Position numbers and translations under genes: made by a program. A DNA stretch of 64,000 bases from Neisseria sp. DTU_2020_1000833_1_SI_GRL_NUU_006. GTDB lineage: Bacteria; Pseudomonadota; Gammaproteobacteria; Burkholderiales; Neisseriaceae. The stretch lies in NCBI GenBank assembly GCA_032388755.1, contig CP135593.1:2356001-2420000 (forward strand), read 5' to 3'. Shown piece after piece: positions 18,939 to 27,622 of this stretch. Every line of letters starts with the position of its first letter. Position 1 is the first letter of the stretch. Under the pieces are notes generated by a model that did no database searches, was not told the origin of the DNA, and saw nothing but the letters and a program-made list of their open reading frames with translations.

Positions 18939-19061
18939 GTTAGCTGTCTTTCAACCTGAAACGCAGGCTTTTCCTATAAAACAGCCCATTAAACAAAAAT
19001 TCCATGCCGTCATCTCAGCACATACCTCGCCCCCCAAAATCTTCCGCTGAAAAATGTAAAA

Positions 19062-19102
19062 AAGTCGTCTGAAAACCCTGTTTCCAAGTTTTCAGACGAC
19101 CT
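19062..19102 (-). terminator. Uptake-sequence terminator of leuS
   Basis: AAGTCGTCTGAAAAC pairs with GTTTTCAGACGACCTT (one G missing in the left arm), about 35 bases beyond the leuS stop. Confidence 0.75.
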
Positions 19103-19135
19103 TATCTTATTGCAACGGTCAATGCCGAATTGGCT

Positions 19136-21766
19136 TTACACCACGATATTCACCAGTCTGCCCGGTACGACGATGATTTTCTTGGCGGGCTTGCCTTCCA
19201 TGAATTTCACTGCGCCTTCGGTGGCGAGTGCGGCGGCTTCGAGGTCGGCTTTGGAGGCGTCGGCGGCGACGGTGATTTTGCCGCGCAGTTTGCCGTTGAC
19301 TTGAACCATGACTTCGATTTCGGATTTGACCAAGGCGGCTTCGTCGACTGTCGGCCAGCCTGCTTCCCACAGTTTCGCGCCGTTCAATTCGCTCCACAGG
19401 GTTTCGCAGATGTGCGGCACGATGGGCCACAACAGGCGTACGGCGGTTTCCAATACTTCTTGGGCGACGGCGCGGCCTTGTTCGCTGCCGGTGTCGGTTT
19501 TGTCGTATTGGTTGAGCAGTTCCATCACGGCGGCGATGGCGGTGTTGAACTGCTGGCGGCGGCCGTAGTCGTCGCTGACTTTGGCGGTGGTGGCGTGCAG
19601 TTTGTGGCGCAGGTCTTTGAGTTCTTTAGACAAACCGTCTTGGTTGCCTGCAAACGCTTTGACCGCGCCGCCTTGTTTCAGGTATTCGTAAACGGTACGC
19701 CACAGACGGCGCAGGAAGCGGTGCGCGCCTTCGACGCCGCTGTCGCTCCACTCGAGGGACTGTTCTGGCGGTGCGGCAAACATCATGAACAGGCGGGCGG
19801 TGTCCGCGCCGTAGGCGTTAATCAGTTCTTGCGGATCGACGCCGTTGTTTTTGGACTTGGACATTTTTTCCGTGCCGCTGATGACGACGGGCAGACCGTC
19901 GGCTTTGAGGACGGCGGAAACGGGGCGGCCTTTGTCGTCGAAAGTCAATTCGACATCGGCGGGGTTGATCCAGTCTTTGCTGCCGTTAGCATTTTCGCGG
20001 TAGTAGGTTTCGCAAACGACCATGCCTTGCGTGAGCAGGCGTTCAAACGGTTCGTCCACGCTGACCAAGCCTTCGTCGCGCATCAGTTTGGTGAAGAAGC
20101 GCGCGTACAAGAGGTGCAGAATCGCGTGTTCGATACCGCCGATGTATTGGTCGACCGCGCCCCAGTATTTCGCGGCTTCAGTCGATACCATGCCTTCTGC
20201 GAACTTGGGCGACATGTAGCGGAAGAAATACCAGCTCGATTCCATGAAGGTGTCCATGGTGTCGGTTTCGCGTTTCGCCGCGCCGCCGCAGCATGGGCAG
20301 GTGGTTTCGTAAAATTCGGGCATTTTTGCCAAAGGCGAACCCATGCCGTCGGGTACGACGTTTTCAGGCAAAACGACGGGCAGTTGGTCGGCGGGGACGG
20401 GTATGTCGCCGCATTTTTCGCAATGGACGATGGGAATCGGGCAGCCCCAGTAGCGTTGGCGCGAAATACCCCAGTCGCGCAGGCGGTATTGGGTTTTCGG
20501 TTCGCCCGCGTCTTGGCTTTGCAGTTTGGTGGCGATGGCGTCGAAGGCCGTCTGAAAATTCATACCGTCCAAGTCGCCGCTGTTGACCAATACGCCGTTT
20601 TCTTTGTCGCCGTACCATTCCTGCCATTGGTCTGCGTCGAATGCGTTGTCTCCGACGGCAATGACTTGTTTTTTCGGCAGGCTGTATTTGGTGGCGAACT
20701 CGAAATCGCGTTCGTCGTGCGCCGGAACCGCCATCACTGCGCCGTCGCCGTAGCCCCACAATACATAGTTAGCAATCCACACTTCCAGCTCTTCACCGCT
20801 GAGGGGGTTAATGACAAAACGACCGGTCGGCATACCTTTTTTCTCCATGGTAGCCACATCGGCTTCAGCCACTGAGCCGGCTTTACATTCGACAATGAAT
20901 TCTTGCAGTTGAGGCACATCGGCGGCAGCCGCGGTTGCCAGCGGATGCTCGGCGGCAACGGCAACATAAGTCGCGCCCATCAGCGTGTCGGGGCGGGTGG
21001 TATAAACTTGCAGGAAGTTCGCGTAATCGCCTTCCAAGCCCTGTTTGCTGTCGTCTGAAACGGCAAAGCGCACGGTCATGCCGCGTGATTTGCCGATCCA
21101 GTTGCGCTGCATGGTTTTGACTTGTTCCGGCCAGTGTTCCAGCTTGTCCAAATCGTTGAGCAGCTCTTCGGCGTAATCCGTGATTTTGAAGTAATACATC
21201 GGGATTTCGCGTTTTTCGATCAACGCGCCCGAACGCCAACCGCGTCCGTCGATGACTTGCTCGTTGGCAAGGACGGTTTGGTCGACAGGATCCCAGTTTA
21301 CCGTGCCGTTTTTGCGATAGACGATGCCTTTTTCAAACAGCTTGGTAAACAGCCATTGTTCCCAGCGGTAGTATTCGGGTTTGCAGGTGGCGACTTCGCG
21401 CTCCCAGTCAATTGCAAAACCCAGGCTTTTGAGCTGGGTTTTCATGTATTCGATGTTGTCGTACGTCCAGGCGGCAGGGGCGACGTTGTTTTTCATCGCC
21501 GCATTTTCCGCCGGCATACCGAACGCGTCCCAACCCATAGGCTGCATGACGTTGAAGCCGTTTAAGAGTTTGAATCGGCTCAATACGTCGCCGATGGTGT
21601 AGTTGCGCACATGCCCCATATGCAGCTTGCCGCTGGGGTAGGGGAACATGGAAAGGCAGTAGTATTTGGGTTTGGAAGCGTCTTCGGAGACGTTGAAAAT
21701 ACGGGCGTCGTCCCATTTTTTCTGCGCCGCAGGCTCGATGGCGGCGGGCTGGTAATGTTCTTGCAT
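19136..21766 (-). CDS. leuS: Leucyl-tRNA synthetase
   Basis: Charges tRNA-Leu, a class I synthetase. The 876-residue protein has the HIGH-type motif PYPSGKLHMGHVRN, the CP1 editing domain in the middle (DTLMGATYVAVAAEHPLA ... VMAVPAHDERD), a zinc-type CxxC pair (CEKCGDIP, CPCCGGA) and the KMSKS motif TEKMSKSKNN. ATG at 21766 (MQEHYQPAAIEP) is chosen because it matches the neisserial protein; the frame opens 17 codons earlier without homology. One uptake sequence (GGCCGTCTGAAAA) lies inside the gene near 20547. Confidence 0.97.
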   Translation of the reverse strand: MQEHYQPAAIEPAAQKKWDDARIFNVSEDASKPKYYCLSMFPYPSGKLHMGHVRNYTIGDVLSRFKLLNGFNVMQPMGWDAFGMPAENAAMKNNVAPAAWTYDNIEYMKTQLKSLGFAIDWEREVATCKPEYYRWEQWLFTKLFEKGIVYRKNGTVNWDPVDQTVLANEQVIDGRGWRSGALIEKREIPMYYFKITDYAEELLNDLDKLEHWPEQVKTMQRNWIGKSRGMTVRFAVSDDSKQGLEGDYANFLQVYTTRPDTLMGATYVAVAAEHPLATAAAADVPQLQEFIVECKAGSVAEADVATMEKKGMPTGRFVINPLSGEELEVWIANYVLWGYGDGAVMAVPAHDERDFEFATKYSLPKKQVIAVGDNAFDADQWQEWYGDKENGVLVNSGDLDGMNFQTAFDAIATKLQSQDAGEPKTQYRLRDWGISRQRYWGCPIPIVHCEKCGDIPVPADQLPVVLPENVVPDGMGSPLAKMPEFYETTCPCCGGAAKRETDTMDTFMESSWYFFRYMSPKFAEGMVSTEAAKYWGAVDQYIGGIEHAILHLLYARFFTKLMRDEGLVSVDEPFERLLTQGMVVCETYYRENANGSKDWINPADVELTFDDKGRPVSAVLKADGLPVVISGTEKMSKSKNNGVDPQELINAYGADTARLFMMFAAPPEQSLEWSDSGVEGAHRFLRRLWRTVYEYLKQGGAVKAFAGNQDGLSKELKDLRHKLHATTAKVSDDYGRRQQFNTAIAAVMELLNQYDKTDTGSEQGRAVAQEVLETAVRLLWPIVPHICETLWSELNGAKLWEAGWPTVDEAALVKSEIEVMVQVNGKLRGKITVAADASKADLEAAALATEGAVKFMEGKPAKKIIVVPGRLVNIVV

Positions 21767-21963
21767 GATGATGGTCTTAGACTTAAATAACAATGAGAAA
21801 GAATAATAAAAGCGCAATTATATAATAGGCAGGTTGGTTTTGATATGAATACCAACCAGTTCCAAATTTCTACCCTTCTTCCAAAAAATATTGACTTTAT
21901 TTTATTTCTTTTTACAATTTCTCTTCGGATTATAACTTTAGCATTAATTAAAGGAGACTTTGT

Positions 21964-22299
21964 ATGAAATACGCATTAGGTTTGTTGATGGCATTGGCTC
22001 TGTCAGCCTGCGGGGTAGTCGGTAATAAGACCATTTCTGACAATTCGTTAAAAAATAAAGCCGCATTTGCATTAAATGTTCCGGTTGAAAGTATTAGTAT
22101 TTCTAATCGCCACGGAGATATCGATTCAGTCAAATTCGTAGCAACAACAGGCGGTAAATCGTATTCTTGCTATGTAACCACTGTCATGGGAGCGGTTTCA
22201 TCTGATGCCTTATGTTCCGGTTCAAATGTTCATGGCGGCAAAGGAAGTCGAGGAGGATCGAGTTGTAACGCTTTATTGAAAGCTGCTGGCCGCTGCTAA
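21964..22299 (+). CDS. Small lipoprotein of unknown function
   Basis: A 111-residue protein with a signal peptide ending in the lipobox LSAC (Cys16). The mature part has a mixed fold-like segment (VPVESISISNRHGDIDSVKFVATTGGKSYSCYVTTVMG), then a glycine/serine-rich stretch and three further cysteines (SC, LC, SC, RC region), so disulphides are likely. AAAGGAGACTTTGT precedes the ATG. The gene is more AT-rich than its neighbours, stands alone and has its own strong terminator. I do not recognise the family. Confidence 0.8.
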   Translation: MKYALGLLMALALSACGVVGNKTISDNSLKNKAAFALNVPVESISISNRHGDIDSVKFVATTGGKSYSCYVTTVMGAVSSDALCSGSNVHGGKGSRGGSSCNALLKAAGRC

Positions 22300-22318
22300 T
22301 AATTGCCGTAAATCGAGC

Positions 22319-22356
22319 AAAAGGTCGTCTGAAACTATTTCAGACGACCTTTTTTA
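22319..22356 (+). terminator. Uptake-sequence terminator
   Basis: AAAAGGTCGTCTGAAA and TTTCAGACGACCTTTT form a 16-bp perfect stem with a 3-base loop, then more T. Confidence 0.93.
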
Positions 22357-22448
22357 TAGATCATATCTTGCTCTTTTACACTTGAGTTTTCCCCACCCCA
22401 CCCATATATCCGGTCTAGTTTTTACACATATCAACAACCATCACTATC

Positions 22449-23579
22449 ATGAGCAACCAAGATTTTTATGCAACACTCGGCGTGGCGCGCGGTGCGAGCG
22501 ACGATGAAATCAAAAAAGCCTACCGCAAGCTGGCGATGAAATACCACCCCGACCGCAATCCCGGCGACAAAGAGGCGGAAGAAAAATTTAAAGAAGTTCA
22601 AAAAGCCTACGACACCTTGTCCGACAAAGAAAAACGCGCCATGTATGACCAATACGGCCATGCCGCGTTTGAGCAGGGCATGGGCGGCGGCGCGGGCGGA
22701 TTCGGCGGTTTTGGCGGGTTCGGCGGCGCGCAGGGCTTCGACTTTTCCGACATCTTCAGCCAAATGTTTGGCGGGGGCGGCGGCCGTCAGCCAAACTATC
22801 AAGGCGCGGATTTGCAGGTCGGCGTCGAAATCACGCTGGAAGATGCCGCCAAAGGCATCAAAAAACGCATCAACATCCCGACCTACGAAGAATGCGATGT
22901 CTGCCACGGCAGCGGCGCAAAACCCGGCACGTCCGCATCGACTTGTTCGACCTGTCACGGTTCCGGTACGGTACACGTCCGCCAAGCCATTTTCCAAATG
23001 CAGCAGACTTGTCCGACCTGCCACGGTACAGGCAAGGAAATCAAAGATCCGTGCGTCAAATGTCGTGGCGAAGGCCGCACCAAAACCAGCAAAACCGTTG
23101 AAGTCAACATCCCCGCCGGTATTGACGACGGTCAACGCATCCGCTTGAGCGGCGAAGGCGAACCGGGTACGCACGGCGTGCCCGCAGGCGATTTGTACGT
23201 CAACGTCCGCGTCAAAGAACACAAAATATTCGAACGCAACGGCTTGGATTTGCATTGCGAGCTGCCCATCAGTTTCGCCGTCGCAGCCCTGGGCGGCGAA
23301 GTCGAAGTTCCGACCTTGGACGGCAAAGTCAAACTGAACATCCCGAAAGAAACGCAAACCGGCCGCCGTATGCGCGTCAAAGGCAAAGGCATCAAATCCC
23401 TGCGCTCCAGCGCGACGGGCGATTTGTACTGCCACGTTGTGGTGGAAACGCCGGTCAACCTGACCGACCGCCAGAAAGAGTTGCTGGAAGAGTTCGAGAA
23501 AATCTCCACCGGCCTCGACCGCAGCCAAACCCCGCGCAAAAAATCGTTCTGGGACAAAGTGGGCGAACTGTTTGACTGA
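22449..23579 (+). CDS. dnaJ: Chaperone protein DnaJ (Hsp40)
   Basis: Co-chaperone that stimulates DnaK ATPase and delivers unfolded substrates. The 376-residue protein has an N-terminal J domain with the HPD triad (MKYHPDRNPGD), a Gly/Phe-rich linker (GGGAGGFGGFGGFGG), four zinc-binding repeats (CDVCHGSG, CSTCHGSG, CPTCHGTG, CVKCRGEG) and the C-terminal substrate-binding part. dnaK is not adjacent. No strong ribosome-binding site is seen before the ATG at 22449, though the N-terminus MSNQDFYATLGV fits the family. Confidence 0.97.
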   Translation: MSNQDFYATLGVARGASDDEIKKAYRKLAMKYHPDRNPGDKEAEEKFKEVQKAYDTLSDKEKRAMYDQYGHAAFEQGMGGGAGGFGGFGGFGGAQGFDFSDIFSQMFGGGGGRQPNYQGADLQVGVEITLEDAAKGIKKRINIPTYEECDVCHGSGAKPGTSASTCSTCHGSGTVHVRQAIFQMQQTCPTCHGTGKEIKDPCVKCRGEGRTKTSKTVEVNIPAGIDDGQRIRLSGEGEPGTHGVPAGDLYVNVRVKEHKIFERNGLDLHCELPISFAVAALGGEVEVPTLDGKVKLNIPKETQTGRRMRVKGKGIKSLRSSATGDLYCHVVVETPVNLTDRQKELLEEFEKISTGLDRSQTPRKKSFWDKVGELFD

Positions 23580-23597
23580 TTCGGGTTTGAAAACAGT

Positions 23598-23645
23598 AAA
23601 AGGTCGTCTGAAAGCTGATATCGTCGGCTTTCAGACGACCTTTCT
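23598..23645 (+). terminator. Uptake-sequence terminator of dnaJ
   Basis: AAAGGTCGTCTGAAAGC pairs with GCTTTCAGACGACCTTT, 19 bases after the dnaJ stop, with T-rich 3' flank. Confidence 0.85.
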
Positions 23646-23672
23646 TCAACCTGTTTAAAAGAAAGCCGCAGA

Positions 23673-23829
23673 TATAGTGGATTAACTTTAAACCAGTACG
23701 GCGTTGCCTCGCCTGAGCTCAAAGAGAACGATTCTCTAAGGTGCTGAAGCACCAAGTGAATCGGTTCCGTACTGTCTGTACTGTCTGCGGCTTCGTCGCC
23801 TTGTCCTGATTTAAATTTAATCCACTATA
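23673..23829. repeat. Correia repeat enclosed element, full-length form
   Basis: About 157 bp with TATAGTGGATTAA and TTAATCCACTATA ends. Unlike the copies at 3430 and 37870, it keeps the internal block (AGAGAACGATTCTCTAAGG then CTGAAGCACCAAGTGAATCG). Full-length copies are known to carry an IHF-binding site in this block and can supply outward promoters. It sits in the dnaJ / sppA intergenic region, which holds no gene. Confidence 0.93.
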
Positions 23830-23955
23830 TAACGGATAGTTTGCAACCGATACACTTGATGCATAGTTACCTTCGGGAATGGTTCTTTGACTACGACGAT
23901 GCAGTATGTTATCGGTTTGAAATTGATCTGTTACGCGATATTCGGGCAGCTTTTC

Positions 23956-23977
23956 CGTAGGCAAAGCCTACGCTACG
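23956..23977. repeat. Single copy of the 22-bp GTGGGCAAAGCC repeat
   Basis: CGTAGGCAAAGCCTACGC followed by TACG; a perfect-arm variant of the unit seen at 17646 and 18917. Confidence 0.6.
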
Positions 23978-24074
23978 AATGAAGGAAATCATTCGGTTCT
24001 AAATAGATGAAAATACCCGCTTACCGCTATTACGATATTCCTCTCTTCATTTTCCGCAGAATCAATATCCCCCA

Positions 24075-24116
24075 AAACAAAACGTCGTCTGAAAGCTTTC
24101 AGACGACGTTTTGTTT
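24075..24116. terminator. Zero-loop palindromic terminator of the S49 peptidase gene
   Basis: CAAAACGTCGTCTGAAAG is followed immediately by its exact reverse complement. It is a variant of the uptake-sequence hairpin with C in place of G before GTCGTCTG, and lies just beyond the leftward gene's stop. Confidence 0.85.
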
Positions 24117-24124
24117 GTATTGCC

Positions 24125-25099
24125 TTACCACATTTTCGACAATGTTTTTTCCACTTCAGCTTTGACTTGCGCACCGAAATGGCGGCGCACAAATTTACCG
24201 AAATCATCTTCGGGCGTGTAGCTGACCAGTTCGGGGGCTTTGACGACATCGCGGGCGATGCTGTAGACGCTGCCGAAGTCGTCAATCAGTCCGACTTTTT
24301 TGGCTTCAATGCCGGTATAGACGCGGCCGCTGAATACGTCGGGGTATTCTTTGTCTTTCAATTTTTCACCGCGTCCGAGTTTGACGGCCTTGATGAATTC
24401 TTGATGGGTGTCTGACAGCATACTTTCCCAGATTTTCGCCTGCTCAGGCGTTTCAGGGGTAAACGGATCACCCATGCCTTTGTTGCTGCCTGCGGTTTTC
24501 AGACGACGTTTGATACCCAGCTTGTCCATCAGGCCGGTTACATCGAAACCGCCGCCGATCACGCCGATACTGCCGACGATGCTGGAGGGGTCGGCGTAGA
24601 TTTTGTCCGCGGCGGCAGCGATGTAGTAGCAGCCGGAGGCGCACATATCTTCGGCGACGACATAGACGGGGATGTCTTTATGTTCGCCTTTCAGACGACG
24701 TATCTCGTTAAAAGCAGTATTGGAGATAACGGGCGAACCGCCGGGGCTGTTGGCGCGGATGACGATGCCTTTTGCATTCGGATTGCTGTAGGCCGCCTCC
24801 ATGCTGTCGCGCAGCATTTTGACCTGATCGTCCATGCCGCCGCCTATTTCGCCTTCCAATGTGATGACTGCCGTATGCTCTTTACCTGCGGCCAGCCCTT
24901 GTCCGGCCGTGCCGTCGTCCGAACCGAACCATAATGCGGCAATCAGCAGGACGCCGATAATCCGCCAGAAGTTGCGCCAAAAACGGGCACGCCGCTGCTC
25001 TTTATAGGCGGCAAGCAGTACGTCGCGCAACACGTCCCGTTCCCAGCGGCCTTCCGGGCCGTCCGGACGTTTATCGGGGTATCCGTTGGTTTCTTGCAT
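24125..25099 (-). CDS. sppA: Signal peptide peptidase SppA-type serine protease (family S49)
   Basis: Inner-membrane protease that degrades cleaved signal peptides. The 324-residue protein has a cytoplasmic N-terminus, one membrane segment (WRIIGVLLIAALWF, about residues 46-59) and a periplasmic protease domain. The likely nucleophile is the Ser in DMCASGCYYIAAAADKIYA. The general-base Lys is in KTAGSNKGMGDPF. The GSIGVIGG stretch is also typical. The length matches the short, single-domain SppA form rather than the double-length E. coli enzyme. Upstream neighbour is the alpha/beta hydrolase gene, same direction, 81 bases apart. Confidence 0.9.
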   Translation of the reverse strand: MQETNGYPDKRPDGPEGRWERDVLRDVLLAAYKEQRRARFWRNFWRIIGVLLIAALWFGSDDGTAGQGLAAGKEHTAVITLEGEIGGGMDDQVKMLRDSMEAAYSNPNAKGIVIRANSPGGSPVISNTAFNEIRRLKGEHKDIPVYVVAEDMCASGCYYIAAAADKIYADPSSIVGSIGVIGGGFDVTGLMDKLGIKRRLKTAGSNKGMGDPFTPETPEQAKIWESMLSDTHQEFIKAVKLGRGEKLKDKEYPDVFSGRVYTGIEAKKVGLIDDFGSVYSIARDVVKAPELVSYTPEDDFGKFVRRHFGAQVKAEVEKTLSKMW

Positions 25100-25180
25100 A
25101 ATTTTCCTTTGTTTCTAAATAAATCCTAAATCAGGTTCGGGGCATTTTATAACGAAACTTCCGGCTGAAAAACCTTCCGT

Positions 25181-26131
25181 TTACTCGAATGCCTCAAAAT
25201 ACGCCAGCAGGGTTTGCGGCAGCCATTGCAGGTTCAGACGACCTTTGTCGCGGCTGACGAACGCGGCGTGTCCGCCGTATTGGGGTTGCAGCAGCGTAAC
25301 GGCGGACGAAACCTCTTCTACCGTCGGCAAGGCTTTCGGCGGCAGAAACGGGTCGTTGACGGCGTTGAGCAGCAAAAGCGGCGTACGCACGGTTTTCAGC
25401 CAATGCTTGCACGAAGCGCGGCGGTAATAATCATGCCGGTCGGCGAAACCGTGCAGCGGCGCGGTAAACCTGTCGTCAAAATCCCCCAGCGTTTTGCATT
25501 CTTTCAACGAGGTCGTCTGAAAACCTGTTGCGGCGGCTTTGGGCAATAAAGATTTTAAAAAATAGCGGGTGTAGAGCAGTTTTGACATCCCCTTATCAAA
25601 GCGAGTGCCTGCCGCTGCCGCATCCACCGGCGCAGAGACGGCGGCAGCGGCGTAAGGGACGGCAGCCATGTCCAGACTGCCGTATTCGCCCAAATATTTT
25701 GCCAGCGCATTGCCGCCCAAAGACACGCCCGCCGCATAAATCCTGCGGTAGCGTTCCGAAAGCATTTCCAGCATAAAGCCGATTTCCCGCGTATCGCCCA
25801 AATGATAAAACACAGGCGCGGTATTCTCTACGCCGCCGCAACTGCGGAAATGCACTACCACGCCGTTCCAGCCTTTTTCAATGACCGCGCGCATCAATTC
25901 AACGGCGTAATGGCTGCGGCTGCTGCCCTCCAATCCGTGAAACAAAACCACCAAAGGCGCATCGGGATCGGCGGCATCGACAAAATCACAGGCAACCAAA
26001 GTGCGTCCCGTACTGTCCGGCAGCAGCTCGCGGCGGTAGGCAGGGGCGGGGCGTTGAATGAATTTGGCAAATATCGTGTCCGCATGACCGTTGCGCAGCC
26101 ATAGGGGCGTATTCGGGCATAAGGTTTCCAT
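25181..26131 (-). CDS. Alpha/beta hydrolase of the YheT type
   Basis: A 316-residue cytoplasmic hydrolase. The triad can be read: nucleophile Ser137 in GVSLGGN, Asp in LNAVNDPFLPP and His in QYGGHAAFV. The oxyanion-side motif LFHGLEGSSRSHYA and the stretch VVHFRSCGG are typical of the YheT/ABHD1-3 group. Substrate is unknown; members act as esterases or lipases. Its ATG overlaps the TAA of the upstream PAP2 gene by one base (TAATG), so translation was probably coupled to that gene before the latter decayed. Confidence 0.88.
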   Translation of the reverse strand: METLCPNTPLWLRNGHADTIFAKFIQRPAPAYRRELLPDSTGRTLVACDFVDAADPDAPLVVLFHGLEGSSRSHYAVELMRAVIEKGWNGVVVHFRSCGGVENTAPVFYHLGDTREIGFMLEMLSERYRRIYAAGVSLGGNALAKYLGEYGSLDMAAVPYAAAAVSAPVDAAAAGTRFDKGMSKLLYTRYFLKSLLPKAAATGFQTTSLKECKTLGDFDDRFTAPLHGFADRHDYYRRASCKHWLKTVRTPLLLLNAVNDPFLPPKALPTVEEVSSAVTLLQPQYGGHAAFVSRDKGRLNLQWLPQTLLAYFEAFE

Positions 26132-26759
26132 TATTCGAAATCCTTTTTGAAAACAACATAATAAACCAATAGCGCCGTCAGCATCCTATTCGTCCATCCT
26201 GCCCAAATATCCGTCGGATAATGTACGCCCAAATAAACCCGTGAAAATCCCGTCAACAAGGCAAACAAGATGCCGACGACAAAAGCGGTATGGCGGTATG
26301 CAGTCCGATAACACAATAGAATCAGCATCACTGCGATTGCGGCGGAAAACGTACTATGCCCGCTTGGAAACGAAAAATTGGCCTCTTCGACGGCACGAGG
26401 TCAAAGCAACGGGCGCGGACGCTGTATCCATGCCTTTATCCAAAGCATATTCAAAGTCGGCAACAATGCCGCCAAAGGCACGAATACCGCTGCCTGCAGT
26501 TTGCCAAACCGCCACAGGCATACCGCCGCCAAACAGACCGGCGGTACGGCGACGGCGGTTTTACCCAGATAATGAAGCAACAGCGCAATCGGAAAAAACC
26601 ATTGTCCTATCTGTTCATGAATGACAAACATCAACGGATGTTCGAATGCAAAACTCCCGCCATTTGCCAGATGGATAGCGATATAAACAGAAAGAGGCAA
26701 AAATACCACAATGGCAGTTTGTACAAAACGGCGGAAAAAAAAGAAAAAAAATCAGGCAT
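26131..26759 (-). pseudogene. PAP2-family membrane phosphatase, broken by a nonsense codon and a homopolymer shift
   Basis: All three PAP2 motifs are present on one strand: KAWIQRPRPLL (motif 1), FSFPSGHSTF (motif 2) and SRVYLGVHYPTD (motif 3). Motif 2 lies between two open segments. The segments are in one frame but are cut by an in-frame TGA at 26401-26403 just after RPRPLL; TGG to TGA would explain it. The likely start ATG at 26759 (MPD...) is one base out of frame. It is followed by two runs of eight T separated by a C (26735-26742 and 26744-26751 on the + strand). One extra T would restore the frame through FVQTAIVVFLPLS. Family members dephosphorylate undecaprenyl or phosphatidyl phosphates at the membrane. 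Confidence 0.85.
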
Positions 26760-27025
26760 AAATCAGTGAAAAAATCAGGTTTGAATCAAATATCCGACAA
26801 ACAAGCCGCGTTCGCAATCAAGAAGGACGAATTGATAGTCTTTGGCATTAATTTTTGATAATTACTGCTTTTTTCCCTCTGGAAAATCAGGTAAACCGAA
26901 TAAGGATACCGCGAGAAAGTGTTATTCTGACCGTACAAACCAAACGGCATCCGTATCGTTTCCCATCGGGGCAGGCGGATGGTTCCGATAATAATTTCAT
27001 TCAACATTCGGAGGTTATTATATCT

Positions 27026-27118
27026 GTGTCAGTATTTTTTTTAGAGGCGATTGTGGCTGTCGGCCTGGCATCCGTCGCCGCCATCGGCATACTGTGGGCA
27101 GGCGGAGCGGATTGGTAA
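27026..27118 (+). CDS. Possible 30-residue single-span membrane peptide
   Basis: GTG at 27026 opens a 30-codon frame ending TAA at 27116-27118. The product begins VSVFFLEAIVAVGLASV and ends ILWAGGADW: one hydrophobic helix with a short tail. GGAGG lies 11 bases before the GTG, which is far but usable. The frame stays open upstream to 26855. A strong terminator follows 21 bases after the stop. A run of eight T lies inside the frame. Small membrane subunits often look like this, but I cannot assign a complex. Confidence 0.4.
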   Translation: MSVFFLEAIVAVGLASVAAIGILWAGGADW

Positions 27119-27139
27119 TCCGTCCGTATGCCTTCCCGT

Positions 27140-27184
27140 AAAAGGTCGTCTGAAAAACATTTTGTTTTCAGACGACCTTTTTTA
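27140..27184. terminator. Uptake-sequence terminator
   Basis: AAAGGTCGTCTGAAAA and TTTTCAGACGACCTTTTTT form a long stem with a T-run on the + side, just after the small frame at 27026. Confidence 0.88.
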
Positions 27185-27582
27185 TCAATTTGACGTCTGC
27201 GTGGGATAAACCGAACCTAGTACCTGCCAAACCTGCCGCCGGCCCTACGAAATGATGATGCCTTATCCATTTCGCAGAAGGAACCCGCACTACGGTTTCC
27301 CGTCCTTTGCATGCCGAAGAAAAAAACGGTTGAGTGAAGATAATCCATTGATTCTGAAAGGATCATATTCAAGCAGCCGCCTACTCCGGCAAACGGAATA
27401 GATTCAGGACGATGTCGTCTGAAAATCTGAATTTCGAGGTTTCAGACAACCTTTTTAATCGGCAAACATTATTCATATCTGATTGGGCGCAGCGACAACG
27501 ACGAAACGGGTGTTTTAAATTTTCATCCGCTATGTTTAGAATCGGCTTGATTTCGGATGGATGCCGCTTGCTGCAAAACAAA
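27185..27582. other. Gene-free stretch between the small frame and surA
   Basis: About 400 bases with several degenerate uptake sequences (for example GTCGTCTGAAAATC near 27414 and TTTCAGACAACC near 27440). I see no convincing frame, promoter or repeat. Confidence 0.5.
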
Positions 27583-27611
27583 ACGTCGTCTGAAAAACTT
27601 TCAGACGACGT
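27583..27611 (-). terminator. Uptake-sequence-type hairpin after surA
   Basis: ACGTCGTCTGAAA and TTTCAGACGACGT pair around a 3-base loop, directly beyond the surA stop. It has C before GTCGTCTG, as at 24075. Confidence 0.8.
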
Positions 27612-27622
27612 CTGCATCCGCC

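Noticed and set aside
19130..20875. 581-codon open frame on the + strand
   Set aside because: It lies wholly antisense to leuS, has no homology or ribosome-binding site, and arises from leuS codon bias.
22431..23528. 365-codon open frame antisense to dnaJ
   Set aside because: Phe/Ala/Gly-rich mirror of the DnaJ coding sequence with no start signal.
26401..26403. TGA in the PAP2 gene as a selenocysteine or readthrough codon
   Set aside because: PAP2 phosphatases have no selenocysteine at this place, no SECIS-like hairpin is apparent, and the start is also out of frame, so decay is simpler.
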